NCBI GenBank assembly: GCA_045545595.1
Contig: JAZQBG010000029.1
Span: 1-64,000 of the forward strand
Reading direction: 5' to 3'
Length of the DNA stretch: 64,000 bases
Source: SIG205 sp045545595
Lineage (GTDB): Bacteria > Bacillota_I > Bacilli_A > RF39 > UBA660
Under the pieces are notes generated by a model. It searched no databases. It saw only the letters and a program-made list of their open reading frames with translations, and was not told the DNA's origin. Positions 23,837 through 32,769 of this stretch are shown one piece after another. How positions within the stretch are numbered: the stretch's first letter is position 1; each line of letters begins with the position of its first letter. The position numbers were made by a program, and so were the translations under genes.

Positions 23837-26422
23837 ATGAAAAAGGTAATACTAATAGACGGTAACAACTTATTATTTAGAAGTTATTATGCAACTGCAT
23901 ACAATGGTAATTTTATGAAAAATTCTAAGAATTTTCCAACCAATGCTTTATTTGGTTTTGTAAATATGATTAATAAAATAATAGAAGAAGAAAATCCAAT
24001 ATATGCTTTAGTTGCATTTGATAAAGGTAAAACATTTAGACATGATAAATATGATTTCTATAAGCAAGGAAGAATAGAAACACCTAATGAATTAAAAGTA
24101 CAATTTCCTATCGCAAAAGAAATACTTACAAATATGGGAATTAAATATTTAGAAGTTGATAACTATGAAGCAGATGATATTATAGGGACATTTGCTAGAA
24201 TGTGTGATGAAGATGAGGATTATGATGCAACTATAATAAGTAGTGATAAAGATTTATTACAACTTATTTCTAATGATGTTGATGTAAAACTATTAAAACA
24301 AAAAGATTATATTAGAATGAATGAAAATACTTTCTTTGAAACTTATGGAATTAAGCCAATAAATATTATAGATTTAAAGGCATTACAAGGGGATCCTTCA
24401 GATAATATTCCAGGAGTAAAAGGAATAGGTGAAAAGACCGCTTTAACATTACTTAAAGAATATGGAACAGTAGAAAATATCTATGAGAATATCGACAACA
24501 TAAAAGGGAAAGTAAAAGAAAAATTAATTGCAGATAAAGAAATGGCATTTAAAAGTAAAGAAATCGCAACAATATATAAATATGTGCCTCTTGATATTAA
24601 TTTCGAAGATATTAAATTGCAAAAAGAGAATAATGAGGCATTGATTAGTCAATTTGAAGATTTAGAGTTTTATTCATTTATAAAAAAAAGAGAAAGAGCA
24701 AAACAACAAGAATTAGTGTTTGATAGGGAACCAGTAATAATAAGAAATATAAATGATATAAATATTAGTGGTGACTGTGCAATATATTTAGAACTAGATA
24801 ATGAAAACTATCATACTGCAAACATATATGGTATGGGAGTATATAATAATGATATAAGTTACTATATACCATTTGAAGTATTAAAAGAAAATCCTAAATT
24901 TTTAATTGAAAATATAAAATATACATATGATCTAAAAAAGGTAATCACATCTCTTAGATGGCATAATATAAATATATCTAATATCGAATTTGATACAATG
25001 ATTGCTGCATATTTATTAAACTATAACATAAAAGAAGATATCAGTTACTTGGCAAGTATTAAAGGTTATGAAATATATTTTTATGACAATATAAAAAAGG
25101 ATAAAGAACTTACAGAAGAAAAACTAGCACGTATAACAACTAATAAAGCTAAATTTATATATGAAACGTATAGTGAATTTAAAGATTCTATGATTAAAGA
25201 AAAGGTAAATGATTTATATTACAATATAGAGTTTCCACTTGCCTATGTTCTTTCAGACATGGAATACACAGGAATACATGTAGATAAAAATGTATTAGAT
25301 GAAATGGGAGTTCAAATTCAAAACAAAATAGATTCTATTCAAAGTGAAATCTATCAATTATGCGGAGTAGAATTTAATATTTCATCACCTAAACAACTTG
25401 GAGAAGTATTATTCGAAAAATTAAATTTAAAAGGTGGTAAAAAGACAAAAAGTGGTTATTCAACAAATGTAAGTGTATTACAAAAACTAGTAGATAAACA
25501 TCCTTCTATAGAAAAAATAATGGAATACAGGACTTTAACTAAATTATATAGTACATATATTGAAGGATTAAAAAATATGATTTTACACGATGGTAAAATT
25601 CATACAATATATACTCAAACATTAACTAGAACCGGAAGATTATCAAGTATTGAACCAAATCTTCAAAATATTCCAATTAGATATGAAGAAGGAAGACTTA
25701 TACGTAAAGCATTTGTCCCTAGTAATGATAGTATATTAATATCTAGTGACTATTCACAAATTGAGTTGCGTATTTTAGCTCATATGTCTAATTCTGATAA
25801 TCTTATAGATGCATTTAAATCAGGAGTTGATATTCATACTAAGACTGCTTCTGAAATATATGGGGTTTCAACTGATGAAGTAACTAAAAACATGAGAAGA
25901 ACTGCTAAAGCTGTTAACTTTGGAATTGTATATGGAATTAGTAGTTTTGGATTGGCTGATAACCTAGATATCAATACTAAAGAAGCGAAATCGTTTATAG
26001 ACAAATATTTAGATACTTTTAAAGGTGTTAAAGAATATATGGATAGTATAGTTCATGATGCTTATTCTAATGGATATGTTAAAACATTAATGAACAGAAC
26101 ACGTGTAATTGATGAATTAAATAATACTAATTACATGATTAGACAACAAGGAGAAAGAATTGCTTTAAATACTCCAATACAAGGAACTAGTGCGGATATA
26201 ATAAAAAAAGCAATGGTTAATCTTTTTGAAGAGTTCAAAAAACAAAATATTAAGAGTAAAATGATACTTCAAGTACACGATGAACTTATCTTTGATTGTT
26301 TAAAAGAAGAAAAAGAAAGAGTATCAAAAATTATAAAAGAAGTTATGGAAAATGTAATAGAACTTAGTGTTCCACTAGAAGTAGAAATAGATAGTGGGGA
26401 TAATTGGTATGACGCAAAATAA
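23837..26422 (+). CDS. polA: DNA polymerase I
   Basis: 861 residues. Domains in order: a 5'-3' exonuclease (1-290) with 'EADDIIGTFAR' and 'PSDNIPGVKGIGEKTA'; a 3'-5' exonuclease-like region (about 300-450) that seems to lack the catalytic acids, as in Bacillus; and the polymerase. Motif A is SSDYSQIELRILAH, motif B is 'RRTAKAVNFGIVYG' and motif C is LQVHDELIFD. The ATG at 23837 follows GGTGGTAAAA. It overlaps the next gene by 14 bp. Confidence 0.96.
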   Translation: MKKVILIDGNNLLFRSYYATAYNGNFMKNSKNFPTNALFGFVNMINKIIEEENPIYALVAFDKGKTFRHDKYDFYKQGRIETPNELKVQFPIAKEILTNMGIKYLEVDNYEADDIIGTFARMCDEDEDYDATIISSDKDLLQLISNDVDVKLLKQKDYIRMNENTFFETYGIKPINIIDLKALQGDPSDNIPGVKGIGEKTALTLLKEYGTVENIYENIDNIKGKVKEKLIADKEMAFKSKEIATIYKYVPLDINFEDIKLQKENNEALISQFEDLEFYSFIKKRERAKQQELVFDREPVIIRNINDINISGDCAIYLELDNENYHTANIYGMGVYNNDISYYIPFEVLKENPKFLIENIKYTYDLKKVITSLRWHNINISNIEFDTMIAAYLLNYNIKEDISYLASIKGYEIYFYDNIKKDKELTEEKLARITTNKAKFIYETYSEFKDSMIKEKVNDLYYNIEFPLAYVLSDMEYTGIHVDKNVLDEMGVQIQNKIDSIQSEIYQLCGVEFNISSPKQLGEVLFEKLNLKGGKKTKSGYSTNVSVLQKLVDKHPSIEKIMEYRTLTKLYSTYIEGLKNMILHDGKIHTIYTQTLTRTGRLSSIEPNLQNIPIRYEEGRLIRKAFVPSNDSILISSDYSQIELRILAHMSNSDNLIDAFKSGVDIHTKTASEIYGVSTDEVTKNMRRTAKAVNFGIVYGISSFGLADNLDINTKEAKSFIDKYLDTFKGVKEYMDSIVHDAYSNGYVKTLMNRTRVIDELNNTNYMIRQQGERIALNTPIQGTSADIIKKAMVNLFEEFKKQNIKSKMILQVHDELIFDCLKEEKERVSKIIKEVMENVIELSVPLEVEIDSGDNWYDAK

Positions 26423-27374
26423 TTATGATTTAGAAATTGATCAAGCCCTTAAAATGGCAAATAGCCATACAAAATTTGTTATAAAAAAAGAAGAAAGTTT
26501 AAAACATAAGAAAACAAAAAACTTAAAAATTAAAAATTTTAAAAAAGTAATTATAGCAATTGGTACTATATGCATATGTTCTGTATTATTACTTATGAGT
26601 GTTTACGTAGATAATGGTATAGTTTTCGCCCCATCACCAGACGATGTTAATATAACAATAGAAAACACTAAAAATGAAAATGATTACGTTAAAGATGAGT
26701 TGGATGCAGCCCAAAAGCAACAACAAAGCCATATAAATAATTATTGTAATATATATGGATTAAAAGAAGATGTTGTAACAAAAATATATGAAGAAAATAA
26801 AGAGCATTTTAAAACAATAAGTTATCTTAACAATAATAATTTCGACTATTATAATAATGAGATAGAAATATTAACTTTTGTAAGACATCTATATCAAAAG
26901 CCTGAAGATTTTAACACTAATATTGAAATAATCAAAGATACTAATAAAATAAATGATGAAATAAACGAAGAACAAACTGTTAAATATTACTCGGATTTAT
27001 TCCATATTGATCCAGTTTTGGTTCTTGCTATAGAATACCAAGAATCAAGCAGTAATGGCGAAAGATATGCAAGTGATGTGTATATCAATAATAACAACCC
27101 TGCTGGTTTGATAAGCCCAGCAACAGGTAATTATTGGGAATTCCCAAGTAAAGAAGCTGGTATTATAGAACACATATACCAATTAAAAAAATATTATATT
27201 GATGAAGGTAAAACAACCCCTGAGCAAATCAAAGAAAATTATGCACCAAATGGTGCAAGTAATGATCCAAATAATTATAATTTCTTTTGGGTTAATAATG
27301 TTAATAGTTTAATGGAAGAAATTGCAAACAATCCTAATATTTTTTCTGGGGTTGATAATAATAAGAAAATTTAA
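26409..27374 (+). CDS. membrane-anchored lysozyme/glucosaminidase-fold protein
   Basis: 321 residues. A positively charged cytoplasmic N-terminus is followed by a membrane helix (about 45-63) and an outer domain. The C-terminal region has 'VLVLAIEYQESSSNGE', 'NNPAGLI' and 'FPSKEAGIIEHIYQLKKYYID', the layout of glucosaminidase and lysozyme-like wall hydrolases, with Glu in 'YQESS' as a candidate acid. It may trim peptidoglycan. It starts inside the end of polA. The fold is likely, the exact activity is not known. Confidence 0.65.
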   Translation: MTQNNYDLEIDQALKMANSHTKFVIKKEESLKHKKTKNLKIKNFKKVIIAIGTICICSVLLLMSVYVDNGIVFAPSPDDVNITIENTKNENDYVKDELDAAQKQQQSHINNYCNIYGLKEDVVTKIYEENKEHFKTISYLNNNNFDYYNNEIEILTFVRHLYQKPEDFNTNIEIIKDTNKINDEINEEQTVKYYSDLFHIDPVLVLAIEYQESSSNGERYASDVYINNNNPAGLISPATGNYWEFPSKEAGIIEHIYQLKKYYIDEGKTTPEQIKENYAPNGASNDPNNYNFFWVNNVNSLMEEIANNPNIFSGVDNNKKI

Positions 27375-27443
27375 TATAATAATTTTTAAATTTTCAAATA
27401 TTGAATTTTAGTATATAATTATATTTATGTGGAGGTGTATATT

Positions 27444-29126
27444 ATGAAACTTAAAAATAGTTTTTTCTATACATTAAGAGAAAATGTTAAAGATGAAGAT
27501 AGTATTAGTGGTAATTTATTAGTAAGAAGTGGAATGATTAAGAAAAGTTCTAGTGGTATTTATATGTTTATGCCATTAGGTTTAAGAGTTCTAAATAAAA
27601 TTGAAAACATTATAAGAGATGAGATGAATAAAAGTGGTGCGACTGAAGTAGTAATGCCATCTTTAGTTCATAGAGAAATTTACGAAAAATCAGGTAGAAC
27701 TAAACTTTTTGGTAGTAGTGTATTTACACTTGAAGATAGATTTGATAAACCTTATGTATTAGGTCCTACTCATGAAGAATTATTTGTTGTAGCTGCTAAA
27801 GAAAAAATTAGATCTTACAAAGATATGCCATTTAATATTTATCAAATACAAAATAAATTTAGAGATGAACCACGTCCAAGATATGGACTTATTCGTGTTC
27901 GTGAATTCAAAATGAAAGATGCTTATTCATTTGACAAAGACTATGAAAGTTTAGATAAATCATATGCATTAATGTATCAAGCATATAAAAATATGTTTGA
28001 TAGAATGGGTATTGATTACACAATTGTTAAAGCTGATACTGGTGTGATGGGTGGATTATTATCTGAAGAATTTCAAGCAATCACACCTATTGGAGAAGAT
28101 AGTTTAATCATCTGTGATAAATGTGATTATTCATCTAATATAGAAGTTGCTGAATGTGTTTATGATGATGTAACACTTGAAACTAAAAAAGAAATGGAAA
28201 TGGTTCATACACCAGGAGCTAAAACTATAGAAGAAGTGTCTAACTATTTAAATATACCTGCATCTAAACTTCTTAAATCAGTGGTAGTTAATGCTGATGG
28301 TGAAATTATTTTGTGTCTTCTTAGAGGAGATAGAGAATTAAATGATATTAAATTATCTAAATTAATAGGCGCTAATAATATAGAAATGGCTACTCCAGAA
28401 GAAGTAAGCAAAATAACTATCCAAGGTTTTATTGGACCAATTGGTATTAATACAAAAGTAGTAGTTGATAATGAATTAAATACTATGTCTAACTTCGTTA
28501 CAGGAGCCAATAAAGAAGATTACCATTACATAAATGTTAATCTAAGTGATTTTAAATACGATGTAATGGGTGATATTAGACTAATTAGTGAAGATGACAA
28601 ATGTCCTAAATGTGGTGGAACTTTAAAAACTGTTAAAGGTATAGAAATAGGTAATACATTTAAACTTGGTACTAAATATTCTGAATGTTTAAATCTTAAC
28701 TACTTAGATGAGAACAATAAATTAAATCCAGTTGTTATGGGATGTTATGGAATTGGTATTGGTAGATGTATGGCTGCTATAGCAGAACAAAACAATGATG
28801 AAAAAGGTCTTATCTGGCCAATGAATATTGCGCCATATAAAGTTTCTATCATCACTATTAACAACAAAGACGTGTCTCAATTAGAATTCGCTAATAAGTT
28901 ATACGATGAATTAAATAGTTTAGGAATTGATACTTTACTTGATGATAGAGATGAAAGAGCTGGAGTTAAATTTAATGATATGGATTTAATTGGTATTCCA
29001 GTTAGAATTGTTGTTGGTAAAGGTTTAATAGATAACAAAGTTGAAGTTAAATTAAGAAAAGATACTGAATCAAAAGATATTAGTGTTGATGAAGTTATAG
29101 ATTATATTAAAGATATTACAAAATAA
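27444..29126 (+). CDS. proS: prolyl-tRNA synthetase (bacterial type with editing domain)
   Basis: 560 residues, full length. Class II motifs: 'KSSSGIYMFMPLGLRVL' and 'GATEVVMPSLV' (motif 1 region), 'FRDEPRPRYGLIRVREFKMKDAYSF' in part (motif 2) and GCYGIGIGRCMAAIAEQ (motif 3). The INS editing domain, 'GAKTIEEVSNYLNIPASKLLKS', sits between motifs 2 and 3. The ATG follows TGGAGGTGTATATT. No T-box is seen before proS itself; the one right after it carries an Ala specifier. Confidence 0.96.
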   Translation: MKLKNSFFYTLRENVKDEDSISGNLLVRSGMIKKSSSGIYMFMPLGLRVLNKIENIIRDEMNKSGATEVVMPSLVHREIYEKSGRTKLFGSSVFTLEDRFDKPYVLGPTHEELFVVAAKEKIRSYKDMPFNIYQIQNKFRDEPRPRYGLIRVREFKMKDAYSFDKDYESLDKSYALMYQAYKNMFDRMGIDYTIVKADTGVMGGLLSEEFQAITPIGEDSLIICDKCDYSSNIEVAECVYDDVTLETKKEMEMVHTPGAKTIEEVSNYLNIPASKLLKSVVVNADGEIILCLLRGDRELNDIKLSKLIGANNIEMATPEEVSKITIQGFIGPIGINTKVVVDNELNTMSNFVTGANKEDYHYINVNLSDFKYDVMGDIRLISEDDKCPKCGGTLKTVKGIEIGNTFKLGTKYSECLNLNYLDENNKLNPVVMGCYGIGIGRCMAAIAEQNNDEKGLIWPMNIAPYKVSIITINNKDVSQLEFANKLYDELNSLGIDTLLDDRDERAGVKFNDMDLIGIPVRIVVGKGLIDNKVEVKLRKDTESKDISVDEVIDYIKDITK

Positions 29127-29155
29127 TTGACTATAATTTTAAAACAATATATAAT
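29127..29155 (+). promoter_or_regulatory. promoter of the alanine T-box RNA
   Basis: TTGACT (29127-29132), 17 bp, TATAAT (29150-29155), directly after the proS stop. Confidence 0.75.
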
Positions 29156-29162
29156 TAGTTCA

Positions 29163-29360
29163 TAAGTAAAAACGAAAGAAAGATGAGTATTAATATTTTA
29201 TATTTATAGAGAGTTAATGTTTGGTGGAAATTAACATTGTAAATATTAAGAAGCTACTTTCTAGTGTGGTTAATAACTACCGGGTAAAACCGTTATCTAA
29301 TTAAGTTAAAACAAGGATGGTACCGTGAAACATTCACTCCTTTTAGGGGTGGATGTTTTT
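29163..29360 (+). promoter_or_regulatory. T-box leader, alanine specifier
   Basis: A T-box riboswitch senses uncharged tRNA. The GGTGG apical motif of Stem I is at 29223. The specifier GCT (29253-29255), an Ala codon followed by A, is at the position where the Asn T-box of this window has AAC. The T-box core AAGGATGGTACCGTG is at 29313-29327; its TGGT matches a tRNA with an A discriminator, as tRNA-Ala has. The terminator is ACATTCACTCC with GGGGTGGATGT and a T-run (29330-29360). The first alanine gene, alaS, is 3.4 kb away, after five other genes on the same strand. Confidence 0.9.
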
Positions 29361-29382
29361 ATTTTGAAATTAACACAAAATA

Positions 29383-29411
29383 TTGACTGTCACACATTTG
29401 TTCGGTATAAT
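29383..29411 (+). promoter_or_regulatory. second promoter, just after the T-box terminator
   Basis: TTGACT (29383-29388), 17 bp, TATAAT (29406-29411). It would drive the ATPase and downstream genes without passing the T-box terminator. Confidence 0.7.
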
Positions 29412-29436
29412 GGATGTGAAAGTTGGTGATTATATA

Positions 29437-30177
29437 GTGGGAATAGATAGTAATTTGTTTGTTAAAAAGATTGCACTAGATAAGGACAAAGTAACATCAT
29501 TTGAAAAATATCCATATAATATTGAAATTGTTAAAAATTTTGAAGAATTAAATTTTACATCTCCTGTTACATTTTTTGTGGGTGAAAATGGAATTGGTAA
29601 ATCAACTTTTATAGAAGCAATAGCGGTTTCTTTAGGTTTACCAGCCGAAGGTGGTAGTCAAAATTTTAGGTATAATACAAAAAATACGACATCAGAATTA
29701 TCTAATTATTTGAGAGTAGGTACTTTTAATAGACCCAAAACTAAATTTTTTCTGAGAGCAGAAAGTTTTTATAATTTCTCAACAGAAGTCGAAAGGCTTG
29801 TGGAAGAGGATGGATTTGTAGGACTATATAACGCCTATGGTGGTAACTTACATGAATGTTCTCATGTAGAATCGTTTATTAAATTAGTTCAAAACAAATT
29901 TATAGATCATGGATTATATATATTGGATGAACCAGAAGCAGCATTATCTCCTCAAAGACAATTAACTTTACTATGCTTGATAGATGAATTAGTAAAGGAA
30001 GGTAGTCAATTTATAATTGCGACTCATTCTCCTATATTAATTAGCTATCGCGATGGTGTAATATTAGATTTAAATAATAACTTTAAGCAAGTTGATTATA
30101 AAGATACTGAAATATATTTAACATATAAAATGTATTTAGATGATTCAGAAGGAATGCAACATAGATTATTTGATTAA
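29437..30177 (+). CDS. ABC-type AAA ATPase (COG3910-like)
   Basis: 246 residues. Walker A is GENGIGKST. The Walker B and D-loop region is 'YILDEPEAALSPQRQL', and 'FIIATHSPILI' is the H-loop. This is the short stand-alone ATPase family close to SMC/RecF heads, with no partner domain; its job is not known. The start is GTG after TTGGTGATTATATA. The next gene is 57 bp away. It is the first gene between the Ala T-box and alaS. Confidence 0.88.
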   Translation: MGIDSNLFVKKIALDKDKVTSFEKYPYNIEIVKNFEELNFTSPVTFFVGENGIGKSTFIEAIAVSLGLPAEGGSQNFRYNTKNTTSELSNYLRVGTFNRPKTKFFLRAESFYNFSTEVERLVEEDGFVGLYNAYGGNLHECSHVESFIKLVQNKFIDHGLYILDEPEAALSPQRQLTLLCLIDELVKEGSQFIIATHSPILISYRDGVILDLNNNFKQVDYKDTEIYLTYKMYLDDSEGMQHRLFD

Positions 30178-30234
30178 TGAATAATAGTTTCTTGTTAATG
30201 TATGAAAGGTATTTAGAAGAAAGGAGTTAATTAT

Positions 30235-30789
30235 ATGGAATTTGAAAATAGAAATCCTAAAATATTTATTGTTTCAGGTAAAGCTAGTAGTGGTAAAGAT
30301 TTAGTTTCAGATATTATATGTAAAAATCATCAAGATAAAAAGTGCAAAAAATTATCTTATGCTTATTATTTAAAACAATATGTAAAAAATATTACTGGAT
30401 GGGATGGTAGTGAAGAAACTAAACCACGTGATTTATTACAAAGTATAGGAATTGATTTGTTAAAAAATAAAATTGATAATAAATTCTTAATTAATAGAAT
30501 GTGTGAAGACATTAAAGTATATTCTTACTTTTATGATGTAATAGTTATTACAGATGCTAGATTATTAGATGAAATAGAAGTTATTAAAAATACATTTTCT
30601 AATGTTACAACTATTAGGGTTAATCGTAATATAGAAAATAATTTGACTTCAGAACAAAAAAAGCATATTACTGAAACTAATTTAGATAATTATCAAAACT
30701 TTGATTATATAATTGAAAACAACGGAGATTATAATAAACTAGTTATCGATACAAAAAGAATTTTAGAGGAGGTAGACAATGAAGCATAA
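30235..30789 (+). CDS. P-loop kinase, deoxynucleotide monophosphate kinase-like
   Basis: 184 residues. Walker A is SGKASSGKD at about 14-22. 'DVIVITDARLLDEIEVIK' is like the acid-bearing strand of phage-type dNMP kinases, and a C-terminal helix follows. It might phosphorylate a nucleotide; the substrate cannot be read from the sequence. The stop overlaps the next gene by 11 bp, so they are translated together. The ATG follows AAGGAGTTAATTAT. Confidence 0.7.
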   Translation: MEFENRNPKIFIVSGKASSGKDLVSDIICKNHQDKKCKKLSYAYYLKQYVKNITGWDGSEETKPRDLLQSIGIDLLKNKIDNKFLINRMCEDIKVYSYFYDVIVITDARLLDEIEVIKNTFSNVTTIRVNRNIENNLTSEQKKHITETNLDNYQNFDYIIENNGDYNKLVIDTKRILEEVDNEA

Positions 30790-31333
30790 TATTATAGCGA
30801 TAGTTGGAATGTGTGGTTCTGGTAAATCTGTTGCATCAACTTTACTAGAAGAAAAAGGTTATAAAAAAGTATACTTTGGTGGAGTAACAATGGAAAAGTT
30901 AAAAGAAGAAGGGCTAGAAACTACTCCGGAAAATGAAAAAATGATGCAAATTAGATTGAGAGAAGAGCATGGAATGGGTGCATACGCCAAACTGTTACTT
31001 CCCCGCATTAAAGAATGTTCAAAACTTGGAGATACAGTATTAGATGGACTTTATTCTTGGGAAGAATTAAAAATATTAAAAGAAGAATTCAATGATGATT
31101 TAATTGTTATTGCAGTTATTGCAGATAAAAAACTTCGCTACGATAGACTAACAAAAAGAGAAATTAGACCGTATACAAAAGAACAAGCAATTAGTAGGGA
31201 TATAAATGAAATAGAAAACATTTCTAAAGCTGGTCCTATTGCGTATGCAGATTATTACATAGAAAATAATGACGATTTAGAATCATATAAGAAAAGTTTA
31301 GAACAAACTTTAGAAAAAATAAATCAAATCTAG
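30779..31333 (+). CDS. UPF0200/CoaE-like P-loop kinase
   Basis: 184 residues. Walker A is GMCGSGKSV. 'YFGGVTMEKLKEEGLETTPENE' and 'LREEHGMGAYAKLLLP' follow the pattern of the UPF0200 group, adenylate or dephospho-CoA kinase relatives best known from archaea. 'RPYTKEQAISRD' is the lid-like segment. The substrate is unknown. It starts within the end of the preceding kinase after GAGGAGGTAGACA. Confidence 0.7.
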   Translation: MKHNIIAIVGMCGSGKSVASTLLEEKGYKKVYFGGVTMEKLKEEGLETTPENEKMMQIRLREEHGMGAYAKLLLPRIKECSKLGDTVLDGLYSWEELKILKEEFNDDLIVIAVIADKKLRYDRLTKREIRPYTKEQAISRDINEIENISKAGPIAYADYYIENNDDLESYKKSLEQTLEKINQI

Positions 31334-31358
31334 GTCAAAATAATGGAGGATGATAGTA

Positions 31359-31745
31359 ATGATTGATGTGTTGGTAGAGCTAGGATTTACTGAAGAAGTA
31401 AAGGATTTTCAAATACAATATCAAGATTTACTAGATGTTGATATTGAAAATATAAAAAGTAAAATCTTAATATTGGAAAATCTTGATTTTGATTTTGAAG
31501 AAATTAAGAATATTATTTTAACAAATCCAATTTATTTAAACAAAAATAATGATGAAATAATTAATTTAATAAATACTTTAAGTGAGTATAACATAAATGA
31601 TATTAAAAATTTGATAAATATTAATCCGTATATTTTGAGTTTAGATAGAATTGATATAGAGGAATATTTTGTTAATAAACTACATGAAGGTATATCAAAG
31701 GAAGATATTATTGATTCCCTAGAAGAAAATCCAACTGAAATTTAA
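31359..31745 (+). CDS. short mTERF-like helical repeat protein
   Basis: 128 residues. It carries about two copies of the same 35-residue repeat found in the next gene: 'LDFDFEEIKNIILTNPIYL' and 'YNINDIKNLININPYILSL', each with a Pro after Asn. It is followed 17 bp later by the longer repeat protein. The ATG at 31359 lies 9 bases after GGAGG; another ATG 9 bp upstream is too close to the SD. I see no catalytic motif. It is likely to be an all-helical binding protein. Confidence 0.6.
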   Translation: MIDVLVELGFTEEVKDFQIQYQDLLDVDIENIKSKILILENLDFDFEEIKNIILTNPIYLNKNNDEIINLINTLSEYNINDIKNLININPYILSLDRIDIEEYFVNKLHEGISKEDIIDSLEENPTEI

Positions 31746-31762
31746 TTATAAGTGGTGATGAT

Positions 31763-32758
31763 ATGAATGTTACAGAATTATTGGAAAGTTTTAAATTCAA
31801 AGAAACTGAAATTAATAAAATTTTAAAATTTTACAAAGATCGTTATAACGAAGAAAGTTGGTTATATCAAAAAGTAGTTGAAACATTTAAAATATTGTAT
31901 GACTTGGGATTTAATGATAACGAAATCAAAAATATAGTGCTTAAAAATCCAAGCATTTTCTCGTTAACTAAAGAAAAAATCGAAGATAATTTGAATTATT
32001 TTATAAATAAAAAATATTCGAAACAGTCAATAATTAAAATGATTAAAATTTTACCTGCAATTTTAAATTATTCGTTAGAAAATTTCGATCAAAAATTTGA
32101 ATATTTTATTAACAAAGGACTAAGTGAACAAGAAGTAATAAAAATATCTAAGGAGTTGCCAACAATCTTTTCAGTTTCAACAGAACACTTAGAAAATCGT
32201 TTTAATTATTTAAATAGCAAAGGATTTACAGAAAAAGATATTGTAATTACTATTAAAAAATTTCCCCCAATTTTAGGATTAAGTGAAAAATATATTGAAG
32301 ATAGATTCAACTATTTTGAGAATAAAGGTTTTAACGAAAAAGAAACAGTTACTATCGCAAAAATTTTACCTGCAATTTTTAGTTATGGGGAATCTAATCT
32401 AGATAGTAAATTTAACTATTTACATAAGAAGGGATTTAATGATGCCGAAATTCACCAAATGATAATATCATTTCCAGGAATTTTGTCATCCACAATTGAT
32501 AAATTAAATAAAAAAATTGATTTCTATGATAAAATAGGTTTATCAACTATTGTTATTAATGATACTAAACAATTAATACAAAGTTTAGAAGTAAGTATGG
32601 CTAGATATAATTTTTTACAGGAAAGTGGTATTGTAATTGATTCAGAAAATTATAGAAAAATGTTTATTGGTAGTAAAAAATTTGAAAAACAATTTAAAAT
32701 TACTAAAGAAGATTTATTAGATAAATATAGTAATGAAATTAAAAGAAATACGAAATAG
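31763..32758 (+). CDS. mTERF-like repeat protein with six 35-residue repeats
   Basis: 331 residues. Six contiguous repeats of exactly 35 residues run from 48 to 257. Each has the form 'KGF.E.EI..I...P.I.....E.LE.RFNYF..', with Pro at position 16. This is the pattern of mTERF motifs (paired helices with a fixed Pro), which form a nucleic-acid-binding solenoid in organelle transcription and translation factors. The N-terminal 47 residues and the last 74 are also helical. The family is known mainly from eukaryotes. It ends 11 bp before alaS. The resemblance is to the motif, and homology is not proven. Confidence 0.65.
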   Translation: MNVTELLESFKFKETEINKILKFYKDRYNEESWLYQKVVETFKILYDLGFNDNEIKNIVLKNPSIFSLTKEKIEDNLNYFINKKYSKQSIIKMIKILPAILNYSLENFDQKFEYFINKGLSEQEVIKISKELPTIFSVSTEHLENRFNYLNSKGFTEKDIVITIKKFPPILGLSEKYIEDRFNYFENKGFNEKETVTIAKILPAIFSYGESNLDSKFNYLHKKGFNDAEIHQMIISFPGILSSTIDKLNKKIDFYDKIGLSTIVINDTKQLIQSLEVSMARYNFLQESGIVIDSENYRKMFIGSKKFEKQFKITKEDLLDKYSNEIKRNTK

Positions 32759-32769
32759 GAGATGATATT

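Noticed and set aside
29127..29360. T-box as a proline sensor of proS
   Set aside because: It lies after proS, and the specifier position reads GCT (Ala), not CCN.
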